7,519 nt of DNA, taken from Faecalicatena sp. (lineage in GTDB: Bacteria > Bacillota > Clostridia > Lachnospirales > Lachnospiraceae). Each line of letters begins with the position of its first letter. Within the stretch, counting starts at the first letter, position 1. Shown here one piece after another: positions 1 through 4,870 of the stretch. The stretch spans positions 11,919 through 19,437 of the forward strand of contig VSNK01000081.1 in NCBI GenBank assembly GCA_009774255.1, in the 5' to 3' direction. Both the position numbers and the translations under genes were made by a program. The notes beneath the pieces are model-generated. The model was not told the origin of the DNA, searched no databases, and saw nothing but the letters and a program-made list of their open reading frames with translations.

Positions 1-1
1 G

Positions 2-118
2 CAATATACGCAGGCGCTTGAGGATTACGCCGGGGAAATTCTGCTTGTGGGGATCAATTATGACAGAAATAATAAAAATAAGCCCCACAGCTGCGAGATT
101 GAGAAGAAAATAAAATAA
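2..118 (+). CDS. C-terminal end of an AAA-ATPase-like / PD-(D/E)XK nuclease family protein (5' truncated)
   Basis: An open frame enters from the left edge and ends at TAA 116-118, leaving 38 codons. The visible peptide contains YTQALEDYAGEILLVGINYD followed by a Lys/Asn-rich stretch and a tail ending CEIEKKIK. This resembles the C-terminus of the large clostridial family that combines an AAA-ATPase-like domain with a PD-(D/E)XK nuclease-like domain (formerly DUF1703), whose last strands typically read 'GEILLVGINYD..TK.H.C.IE'. No catalytic residues lie in the visible part. The assignment rests on remembered similarity of this short tail, and the cellular role of the family is poorly known. 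A terminator follows immediately, so the gene ends its transcription unit here. Confidence 0.65.
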   Translation, partial: QYTQALEDYAGEILLVGINYDRNNKNKPHSCEIEKKIK

Positions 119-122
119 TTTG

Positions 123-158
123 AAAAAAGGCACGCCAGATTAAGGCATGCCTTTTTTT
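123..158 (+). terminator. Intrinsic terminator of the truncated upstream gene
   Basis: Five bases after the stop codon, A6 (123-128) leads into GGCACGCC (129-136), the loop AGATTAA, GGCATGCC (144-151) and T7 (152-158). The 8-bp stem has one A/C mismatch in the plus-strand RNA, which becomes a G-U wobble when read from the minus strand. The flanking A and T runs make it look bidirectional. The T-tract is shared with the start of the palindromic repeat that follows. Confidence 0.85.
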
Positions 159-220
159 GTGCTATAGGAAACTTCTCCGAATTTTCCTATAGCACAAAAA
201 ATCTCCGGGGGACGCACACT
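152..220 (-). repeat. Palindromic intergenic repeat, copy 1 (inverted relative to copies 2 and 3)
   Basis: The arms GTGCTATAGGAAA (159-171) and TTTCCTATAGCAC (183-195) pair perfectly over 13 bp. After one C/T mismatch an inner TTC/GAA stem closes on a TCC loop. T6-T7 precedes the palindrome and A6 follows it, extending the pairing. The tail contains CTCCGGGGG and ends GACGCACACT at 220. The reverse complement matches the elements at 4597-4665 and 4732-4800. The third base pair of the stem is G-C here and T-A in those copies, a compensatory change. It has T's on the 5' side and A's on the 3' side in both orientations, so the palindrome alone is not a canonical terminator. It may be a small non-autonomous mobile or REP-like element; this is inferred. 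Confidence 0.85.
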
Positions 221-256
221 TTTTTACATCTAAGCATCATTTTATGAATAACCCTA

Positions 257-285
257 TTGACAAAACATATTATATAAAATATAAT
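257..285 (+). promoter_or_regulatory. Consensus sigma-A type promoter of the PadR operon
   Basis: TTGACA (257-262) and TATAAT (280-285) are both perfect consensus hexamers and are separated by exactly 17 bp. The expected transcription start is near 292, which gives a leader of about 63 nt before the PadR start codon. Such a strong core promoter upstream of a repressor gene suggests that the repressor limits its own transcription. Confidence 0.88.
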
Positions 286-287
286 AT
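267..287 (+). promoter_or_regulatory. Candidate repressor operator overlapping the -10 box
   Basis: A perfect dyad, ATATTATAT (267-275), AAA, ATATAATAT (279-287), covers the promoter spacer and the whole -10 hexamer. A dimeric winged-helix repressor bound here would block RNA polymerase. The sequence is almost pure A/T, so part of the symmetry may be chance. Assigning it to the PadR protein encoded just downstream is an inference. Confidence 0.45.
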
Positions 288-295
288 AAACAAAT

Positions 296-326
296 AAAAT
301 ATATGAATTAGAAAAACATATATTTT
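296..326 (+). promoter_or_regulatory. Candidate PadR operator in the leader (10-bp inverted repeat)
   Basis: AAAATATATG (296-305) and CATATATTTT (317-326) are perfect reverse complements separated by 11 bp. The half-site centres are 21 bp apart, two helical turns, as expected for a dimer reading one face of DNA. It lies just downstream of the predicted start of transcription, so it could act as a roadblock operator. The ATG...CAT ends loosely recall the ATGT...ACAT half-sites described for PadR-family regulators. AT-rich composition lowers confidence. Confidence 0.5.
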
Positions 327-354
327 CAAAAAATATAAGAAAGGACTGATAAAC

Positions 355-672
355 ATGACATTTCCGTTAAATGCGCCTATGTTTGACCTGCTTGTTCTAT
401 CGGTTATCGCGGAAGCGGACACCTATGGTTACCAGATCAGCCAGATTATCAAGCGGGCTGCCAATACCAAGGATTCCACGCTCTATCCGGTTCTGCGGCG
501 TCTGCAGGAGCAGCATTTCCTGGAGACTTACGACCAGCAGTATCAGGGCAGGAACCGGAAGTACTATACGATCACTGAGGAAGGCAGGCGCTGCCAGGAA
601 GAGCTTTCCAGGGAGTGGGAGCGCTACAAGACGATCATTGACGACATAGTGAAGGGAGGAAGCGAAAAATGA
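355..672 (+). CDS. PadR-family transcriptional regulator
   Basis: This 105-residue protein is a single winged-helix DNA-binding domain of the short PadR type. The helix-turn-helix begins near residue 10, with the family motif YGYQI (24-28), the recognition helix STLYPVLRRL (41-50) and the wing GRNRKYYTITEEG (65-77). A C-terminal helix (78-99) probably makes the dimer interface. Short PadR proteins of this class are usually cytosolic repressors that respond to small molecules or envelope stress. The start is supported by GAAAGGA at 339-345, nine bases before the ATG. Its stop overlaps the next start as ATGA, so the two genes are translationally coupled. PadR with DUF1700 and DUF4097 proteins is a recurrent Firmicute operon. 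Auto-repression through the dyads at 267-326 is likely but inferred. The ligand is unknown. Confidence 0.93.
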   Translation: MTFPLNAPMFDLLVLSVIAEADTYGYQISQIIKRAANTKDSTLYPVLRRLQEQHFLETYDQQYQGRNRKYYTITEEGRRCQEELSREWERYKTIIDDIVKGGSEK

Positions 673-1265
673 TCAGAGCAGACTATATGAACATACTGGC
701 CCACAATCTGCGGCATTTGCCAAAAGAAGATTATCACAGGGCTATGGAGTACTTTGAAGAATATTTTAATGAGGCCGGTCCGGAGCATGAACAGGATGCG
801 ATCCGGGATCTGGGTTCTCCGGAGGAGGCCTCCCGTGAACTGATTATGAACCTGGCAGAGAAGAATATAGAAGAGCCGCCGAAGACAGTAAAGCGTGGCT
901 TACACGCCGTCTGGGTTGGGATTCTTGGCGTCTGCGCCGCGCCCATCGCGCTTCCCCTGCTGCTGGCAGTCATCTGTGTGGTATTTGCCTTGCTGCTCAC
1001 CATATTTTCCATATTGTTTGCCATCTTTCTGGCAGCGGTATGCACGGTCGCCGGAGGAATCCTTGGACTTGTGGGCGGGGCGGTTCTGACCTTCCGTTCG
1101 TTTGCGGACGGGATTGCCACTCTCGGGATGGGGCTGATCACATCAGGGCTGGGCATTCTCTTTGTGTACGGCTCCTTTCATCTCTGCCGGTGGGCTCTGG
1201 GAAAAACATCGAAGTCTTTGGGGAATATAACAAAAGGAGGTCGAAGGCATGAAAACAAGTACTAA
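669..1265 (+). CDS. DUF1700/HAAS-type multi-spanning membrane protein
   Basis: The protein has 198 residues in two parts. Residues 1-63 are charged and helical (LPKEDYHRAMEYFEEYF, then DLGSPEEASRELI), typical of the cytoplasmic HAAS/DUF1700 N-domain found next to PadR genes. Residues about 80-142 are continuously hydrophobic and can hold two or three membrane helices; another lies at about 148-172. The tail (173-198) is basic and probably cytoplasmic. GGGAGGA at 654-660 precedes the ATG by eight bases, and the start overlaps the padR stop by four bases. The end overlaps the next gene by 17 nt and contains that gene's ribosome binding site. In such operons the protein is thought to connect the cytosolic repressor with membrane or extracellular partners, but the mechanism is not established. 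No enzymatic motif is visible. Confidence 0.87.
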   Translation: MIRADYMNILAHNLRHLPKEDYHRAMEYFEEYFNEAGPEHEQDAIRDLGSPEEASRELIMNLAEKNIEEPPKTVKRGLHAVWVGILGVCAAPIALPLLLAVICVVFALLLTIFSILFAIFLAAVCTVAGGILGLVGGAVLTFRSFADGIATLGMGLITSGLGILFVYGSFHLCRWALGKTSKSLGNITKGGRRHENKY

Positions 1266-2319
1266 AAAATTGATTTTGATTTCTTCATGCATAGTGGTTG
1301 CAGGAGCGATCCTGCTTGGAGCCGGGATGCTGCTTGGAGGCCGGCCGGGTGTCGTATGGAACAGAAACGGGATTGGTTCTCCGTATTCAAAGAGTAAAGT
1401 CTGGACTCTGGAAAAAACAAAGCTTGATCAATTTTCGAATGTGGATATCCGGATCGGCTCCTATGCGGACATTCAGATTCTGCCCTCCGACGATGACAGG
1501 TTCTATTTGGAATATCATTTGGACGGCGATTACGGGGAACCCTCCTGCGATGTCAGGAAGGATACCCTGTTCCTGGAGCATACAGGTGATTCGCGCCGCA
1601 TCGGAGTTAATTTTTTCTATTTTGGCTCAATGGTTTCGGGTCAGGATATCAAGACATACGTTACATTGTATATACCGGAGGACGCAGACATGGGCAGTCT
1701 GCATGTGTACAATGATTCCGGGGACCTATCTATGGAAAGCCTTACCTTTGGAGATACGGAGCTGGAAATCAGTTATGGAAATGTAAAGCTTAGGAGCATG
1801 AATTTCGAGGATCTGGAAGCGGATCTGGAATCCGGAGATTTCAAAGCGGAGGAGCTTACCGCGCAGGATCTGCTGCTGAAAAACGAATATGGAGATATCG
1901 TTCTGGAAAAGGCGTCAGTTCAGGACGCGGATATTACGCAAGAGTCCGGAGCGATGGAGGCGGATGAACTCACTTCCGTAAGCCTGGCCATAAAGTCAGA
2001 ATACGGCAGTGTCACGCTGGATAAATTATCTGCGGAGACAGCAGAGCTTGAATTGGAATCCGGGAATCTCCGCCTGGATGCCGTGAAATTGACCGACCTG
2101 ACCTGTAAGAATGCTTACGGCGATGTGAAGATCAAGCTTCCAAAAGACATTTCGGAGTATTCCGTCAACGCGCACAGTGAATACGGAAGTATTGCTCTGC
2201 CCAAGGGCGCGCCGGGAAGCCATATTGCCTACGACAGCGAGGCAGTTTACACGGCAGAAGGAAAGTCAGGGGGGTCAATCAACATTGAAGTCGAATCAGG
2301 AGATATTGAATTCGAATAG
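1249..2319 (+). CDS. Membrane-anchored DUF4097 beta-solenoid protein
   Basis: The protein has 356 residues. A basic N-terminus and one hydrophobic segment (residues 8-30) form a signal anchor, placing the rest outside the membrane. Residues about 55-150 are beta-rich. From 150 onward lies a DUF4097-type repeat: conserved glycines at 158, 177, 196, 215, 234, 253, 272 and 291 are spaced exactly 19 residues apart, alternating between SG steps (as in ESGD) and YG steps (as in EYGD). The last rungs are at 313 and 351, where spacing loosens. This pattern predicts a right-handed or similar parallel beta-solenoid with acidic faces. DUF4097 is often annotated 'putative adhesin', but adhesion has not been shown for most members. 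AAAGGAGGT (1233-1241) lies eight bases before the ATG, inside the previous gene. It is the last gene of the PadR operon; no clear terminator follows. Confidence 0.88.
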   Translation: MKTSTKKLILISSCIVVAGAILLGAGMLLGGRPGVVWNRNGIGSPYSKSKVWTLEKTKLDQFSNVDIRIGSYADIQILPSDDDRFYLEYHLDGDYGEPSCDVRKDTLFLEHTGDSRRIGVNFFYFGSMVSGQDIKTYVTLYIPEDADMGSLHVYNDSGDLSMESLTFGDTELEISYGNVKLRSMNFEDLEADLESGDFKAEELTAQDLLLKNEYGDIVLEKASVQDADITQESGAMEADELTSVSLAIKSEYGSVTLDKLSAETAELELESGNLRLDAVKLTDLTCKNAYGDVKIKLPKDISEYSVNAHSEYGSIALPKGAPGSHIAYDSEAVYTAEGKSGGSINIEVESGDIEFE

Positions 2320-2346
2320 AGGATATTTGCGCTGGAAAAAATGTAA

Positions 2347-2376
2347 TTGACGTGTCATAGTCTCTTCCTTTATAAT
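2347..2376 (+). promoter_or_regulatory. Promoter of the FIST-chemoreceptor pair
   Basis: TTGACG (2347-2352) and TATAAT (2371-2376) are separated by 18 bp, giving a good sigma-A type promoter with start near 2383. It lies in the gap between the DUF4097 gene and the FIST gene, so the second pair can be transcribed separately. No sigma-28/FliA-type motif typical of late chemotaxis genes was seen here. Confidence 0.75.
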
Positions 2377-2439
2377 AGATACAGTGTTTTCTTATTATGA
2401 ACAAAGTATTCAATACGAATGAAAGAGAGAGGCGGCATT

Positions 2440-3495
2440 ATGAAACAGTTTTTTGGGATGAGCCAGCGTGGAGATCTGAAGGAAGCAGTCAGCGGGGTGG
2501 GCAGGCCTCAATTGATTATGTTGTTTTCGAACGGCGACCAGTTCGAAACACATGTAAAAGAACTGGAGGAGCTTTTCCCGGGAGTGCCGAGCATTGGCTG
2601 TGTCGGCATGTGTTATGATACAAGAGTTGTGGAAAAAGGGGTCGGCGTCATTGCCTTTTCTGATGGGGTCAGCGCCGCGGTAAATGTATTAGAAGAAGTA
2701 TCGGTTATGCCTGTAAAGTATATTGACCGGCTGGAGATGGATGTAATTAGTGTAAACGGTACGGAGCGGGATACCGTATGTATCGATTTTTGCACCGGCA
2801 ATGATGCTTGTGTATTGACTACCATCTACAGCGTATTAAAAAATAGAAATATTTCTCTGGTAGGCGGTACAGGGGATGCGGGCAAGGTTTCGGCGAACGG
2901 AAGGGTCTATGAGGACGCCGTAGCCTATGCCATGGTCAGAAATGAGAACGGCAGGGTAAAGGCATATAAGGAGAATATTTACCATCAGATGAAAAATTAC
3001 CGTTTTATCGCCTCACGCACGGATAAGGCAAAGTACATCCTGGGTGCCCTCAACGGACGGCCTGCCAGACAGGTGTACCAGGATATTCTCCACATTTCGG
3101 AGAAGGATATCACGACTCAGACTTTCAAGAATCCCTTCGGGAAGCTGAACGGGGACGATACCTGCATCGTATCGATCAAAGAGGTGGAGGGCGACGCCCT
3201 TTCCTGCTTCCGCCAGGTAAATGATTCGGATGTGCTGGTTTTGCTGGAGCTGGGAGATTACAGGGCAACAGTAAAAAATACCGTCCGCATGATACAACGT
3301 GATTTTCCCAATATTTCGGCCGTATTTTCAGTGAACTGCCTGTTCAGATATCTGCTGTTCACGCAGGAGCACTATATGCAGGAATATCTGAATGAGATGA
3401 GCATATTAGGCAGCCACGCGGGTCTCATAGGATATGGAGAGCACTACAACAATCGGTTTGTAAATCAGTCCATGACCTGTGTTGCTTTTGAATAG
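2440..3495 (+). CDS. FIST-domain sensory protein (FIST_N + FIST_C)
   Basis: With the start at 2440 the product has 351 residues, without signal peptide or membrane segment, so it is probably cytosolic. A FIST_N-like half spans about 22-205: strand PQLIMLFSNG (23-32), SIGC (51-54), then VGGTGDAG (141-148) and GRVYEDAVAYAMV (154-166). A FIST_C half spans about 206-351 and ends with GLIGYGEHYNNRFVNQSMTC (328-347), close to the family's C-terminal signature. FIST is a ligand-binding sensory domain linked to chemotaxis and two-component systems; small molecules such as amino acids have been proposed, and some members bind heme/NO. The protein is Cys-rich for its size. An upstream in-frame ATG at 2419 lacks a ribosome binding site, while GAGAGAGGCGG precedes 2440, so 2440 is preferred. 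The chemoreceptor gene follows after 68 nt, suggesting partnership. Ligand unknown. Confidence 0.8.
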   Translation: MKQFFGMSQRGDLKEAVSGVGRPQLIMLFSNGDQFETHVKELEELFPGVPSIGCVGMCYDTRVVEKGVGVIAFSDGVSAAVNVLEEVSVMPVKYIDRLEMDVISVNGTERDTVCIDFCTGNDACVLTTIYSVLKNRNISLVGGTGDAGKVSANGRVYEDAVAYAMVRNENGRVKAYKENIYHQMKNYRFIASRTDKAKYILGALNGRPARQVYQDILHISEKDITTQTFKNPFGKLNGDDTCIVSIKEVEGDALSCFRQVNDSDVLVLLELGDYRATVKNTVRMIQRDFPNISAVFSVNCLFRYLLFTQEHYMQEYLNEMSILGSHAGLIGYGEHYNNRFVNQSMTCVAFE

Positions 3496-3504
3496 GCAAA
3501 TATA

Positions 3505-3539
3505 GCACTCTCATCCGGATACAAAGAGTTTTAGAGTGC
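3505..3539 (+). other. Inverted repeat between the FIST and chemoreceptor genes
   Basis: GCACTCT (3505-3511) and AGAGTGC (3533-3539) are perfect reverse complements around a 21-nt loop, ten bases upstream of the chemoreceptor ribosome binding site. There is no T-tract, so it is not a standard terminator. It could tune translation or mRNA stability of the second gene, or be a protein-binding site; either role is inferred. Confidence 0.45.
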
Positions 3540-3563
3540 GCAAATGAAAAAGGAGGGAAAATT

Positions 3564-4517
3564 ATGTTGTTTTGGAAAAAAGGCAGAAAGGAAATTAGCG
3601 ATTCTGAGAAGCCCAAAAGCCTGACTCCGGTACTGCATGTTATGAATACATTGAAGGACTATCATACCGAGCTTGTGCACAAGGAGGTAGAATCCCTGTG
3701 GGAACTGAACCGGATCGGCGGTTCCTTCGGAAAGGTGCTTTCGGAGGCGGAAAATTTTCAGGGGCATCTGCAGGAGTTTGGACAGAATTTTTTGAGTATT
3801 GAACAGGTGTCCGGCGAATTTTTAGAGGTAAAGGAGAAGATCGACCAGTCCGTGGTCCGTGCCCAGGGCGGTGTGGAGGAGCTGAAATCCAGCTCCATGC
3901 ATGTGGAATCCTATTTCAGCGAGATGGAAACGACCTTTGAGGATCTGCAGAAGGCCGTGGAAAAGATCAAGCAATGTACCAGCAAAATCGTATCGATCGC
4001 TGAGCAGACCAATCTTCTGGCACTCAACGCGTCGATTGAAGCGGCCCGCGCAGGCGAACAGGGCAAGGGCTTCGCAGTGGTCGCGGTGGAAGTAAAGTCT
4101 CTGGCGGACGAGATCAAAGAGTTGACCGGGGAAGTAGATTCCGGTGTCTATGATGTGGAGCAGGGGACAGAGCTTCTCAACAGCAATATCTCGGCTTCCC
4201 GCCACGCGCTGGGAGAGAGCATAGAAAAGGTAAATGAAACTTACACAATGTTTGATGAGATCACGCAGTCCGCGGATGGAGCTTCGAAGGTACGGACGGA
4301 GATTTCAGGGGTCGTGGAGGAGTCTAAGAATGCGTTGGATGAGTTGTGCGGATTTTTTGAGCGAATCAAGTCACAGTATCAGGATGTGATAAAGCATATC
4401 AATCTGGCAGGCAGGCTGGGGACGACAAAGAGCGCCATGTATGAGGACATTGACAATCTGATGTCACAGGTGCCGCCGATTGTCAATGAATATACCGGTT
4501 CGGGCAGAAAAAAATGA
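3564..4517 (+). CDS. Soluble methyl-accepting chemotaxis-type signalling protein
   Basis: The product has 317 residues and no transmembrane segment, HAMP or recognisable ligand domain. Residues about 22-140 and 175-300 are heptad-rich helices that form the two legs of the antiparallel receptor coiled coil. The hairpin tip at 141-174 is canonical: IAEQTNLLALNASIEAARAG, then EQGKGFAVVAVEV. This tip binds CheA and CheW. Around E252/E253 the segment SGVVEESKNA nearly fits the consensus for methylated glutamates, so adaptation by CheR/CheB is possible. AAAAGGAGGG (3548-3557) sits six bases before the ATG. The protein probably receives input from another protein, and the FIST protein encoded just upstream is the obvious candidate. 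That pairing is inferred from gene order. The gene converges on the minus-strand reductase gene; only repeats separate them. Confidence 0.9.
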   Translation: MLFWKKGRKEISDSEKPKSLTPVLHVMNTLKDYHTELVHKEVESLWELNRIGGSFGKVLSEAENFQGHLQEFGQNFLSIEQVSGEFLEVKEKIDQSVVRAQGGVEELKSSSMHVESYFSEMETTFEDLQKAVEKIKQCTSKIVSIAEQTNLLALNASIEAARAGEQGKGFAVVAVEVKSLADEIKELTGEVDSGVYDVEQGTELLNSNISASRHALGESIEKVNETYTMFDEITQSADGASKVRTEISGVVEESKNALDELCGFFERIKSQYQDVIKHINLAGRLGTTKSAMYEDIDNLMSQVPPIVNEYTGSGRKK

Positions 4518-4533
4518 AAAATTACAGAACAAA

Positions 4534-4553
4534 GAGTTTCGCTTGCGAAACTC
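4534..4553 (+). other. Perfect hairpin after the chemoreceptor gene
   Basis: GAGTTTCGC (4534-4542), TT, GCGAAACTC (4545-4553) is a perfect 9-bp inverted repeat 17 nt after the chemoreceptor stop. No T-tract follows; GC-rich structured sequence follows directly. It may end or protect the plus-strand transcript, or be the outer module of the repeat array that fills this gap. Confidence 0.7.
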
Positions 4554-4603
4554 GCGCCTGCGGCGGTCGTATAGCGACAATTACCTTGTACGCCGCAGTG
4601 CGC
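4554..4603 (+). other. Branched GC-rich inverted repeat (three-way junction-like)
   Basis: The left arm GCGCCTGCGGCG (4554-4565) pairs with CGCCGCAGTGCGC (4591-4603) over 12 bp with one bulged T at 4599. The enclosed bases contain a second hairpin, GTCG/CGAC (4566-4569 and 4575-4578, loop TATAG), and a short TAC/GTA pairing (4582-4584 with 4588-4590). The predicted shape is one long stem with two small branches. Its 3' arm runs into the first seven bases of repeat copy 2, so the two seem to be parts of one composite element. Confidence 0.65.
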
Positions 4604-4665
4604 ATCCCCCGGAGGGTTTTTGTTCTATAGGAAAATTCGGAGAAGTTTCCTATAGAATAAAAAAG
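4597..4665 (+). repeat. Palindromic intergenic repeat, copy 2
   Basis: This 69-nt element begins AGTGCGCATCCCCCGGAGGG, then T5, the palindrome with arms at 4622-4634 and 4646-4658, and A-rich sequence ending G4665. It differs from copy 3 at one position only: T4658 here against C4793 there. The change turns the G-C pair at the base of the stem into G-U, so pairing is kept. Read on the minus strand it follows a terminator-like hairpin and T-tract, as the other copies do. Confidence 0.9.
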
Positions 4666-4685
4666 TGTGCGTCAAGACGCACACT
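4664..4685 (-). terminator. Terminator-like perfect hairpin next to repeat copy 2
   Basis: AGTGTGCGTC (4664-4673), AA, GACGCACACT (4676-4685) is a perfect 10-bp inverted repeat. Read on the minus strand it is followed directly by a run of T's (complement of the A's at 4659-4664), which gives the form of an intrinsic terminator. It could back up the terminator of the minus-strand reductase gene. The arm GACGCACACT is identical to the outer end of repeat copy 1 (211-220), so the palindrome may consist of two repeat ends joined head to head. Confidence 0.6.
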
Positions 4686-4740
4686 CGTGCCGAAGCGCGG
4701 CTGCGGCAGCAGCCATTTTCCTTATGCGCGTAGTGCGCAT
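4686..4740 (+). other. Spacer with two further hairpins between repeat copies 2 and 3
   Basis: GGCTGC (4699-4704), GGCA, GCAGCC (4709-4714) forms a 6-bp stem. ATGCGC (4724-4729), GTAGT, GCGCAT (4735-4740) forms another, whose right arm lies in the start of copy 3. The position before copy 3 parallels that of the branched hairpin before copy 2, but the sequence differs. No open frame with a ribosome binding site or coding character was found anywhere in 4518-4870. Confidence 0.55.
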
Positions 4741-4800
4741 CCCCCGGAGGGTTTTTGTTCTATAGGAAAATTCGGAGAAGTTTCCTATAGAACAAAAAAG
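4732..4800 (+). repeat. Palindromic intergenic repeat, copy 3
   Basis: This 69-nt element matches copy 2 at 68 of 69 positions and starts exactly 135 nt after it. The arms GTTCTATAGGAAA (4757-4769) and TTTCCTATAGAAC (4781-4793) pair perfectly, with an A/G mismatch, a TTC/GAA inner stem and a GGA loop. Its A6 (4794-4799) is, on the minus strand, the T-tract of the reductase terminator, so terminator and repeat share bases as at copy 1. Confidence 0.9.
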
Positions 4801-4837
4801 GAGGCTGAAATCGGAGAAAATATCCGATTCCGCCCCC
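4794..4837 (-). terminator. Intrinsic terminator of the minus-strand fused reductase gene
   Basis: On the minus strand, 33 bases after the stop codon, a stem forms between 4823-4837 (complement GGGGGCGGAATCGGA) and 4800-4815, with one bulge, a wobble and a mismatch, closing a 7-nt loop at 4816-4822. It is followed by T6 (complement of 4794-4799). The uninterrupted TCCGAT-type pairing next to the loop and the U-tract support intrinsic termination. Confidence 0.85.
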
Positions 4838-4870
4838 TTTTCATATGTCACCGCCGTATGTTCCCAAGAA

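Noticed and set aside
734..1156. A 140-codon minus-strand frame opposite the DUF1700 gene.
   Set aside because: It has no ribosome binding site and no family resemblance, and it sits fully inside a well-supported overlapping operon gene on the other strand.
1249..1340. A lipoprotein signal (ISSC around Cys14) in the DUF4097 protein.
   Set aside because: The hydrophobic core lies mostly after the Cys and only a few residues precede it, so a signal anchor at residues 8-30 fits better.
2419..2439. A start codon for the FIST gene seven codons upstream.
   Set aside because: No Shine-Dalgarno sequence precedes 2419, while GAGAGAGGCGG is placed before 2440. The extra residues MKERGGI translate the ribosome binding site itself.
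3496..3563. A cyclic-di-GMP or other riboswitch before the chemoreceptor gene.
   Set aside because: The gap is 68 nt, holds a single simple hairpin and lacks recognisable riboswitch core motifs.
4597..4800. A CRISPR array.
   Set aside because: There are only two direct copies of 69 nt in this stretch, with a 66-nt structured spacer and an inverted copy more than 4 kb away. This does not fit CRISPR repeat length or regularity, and there are no cas genes.
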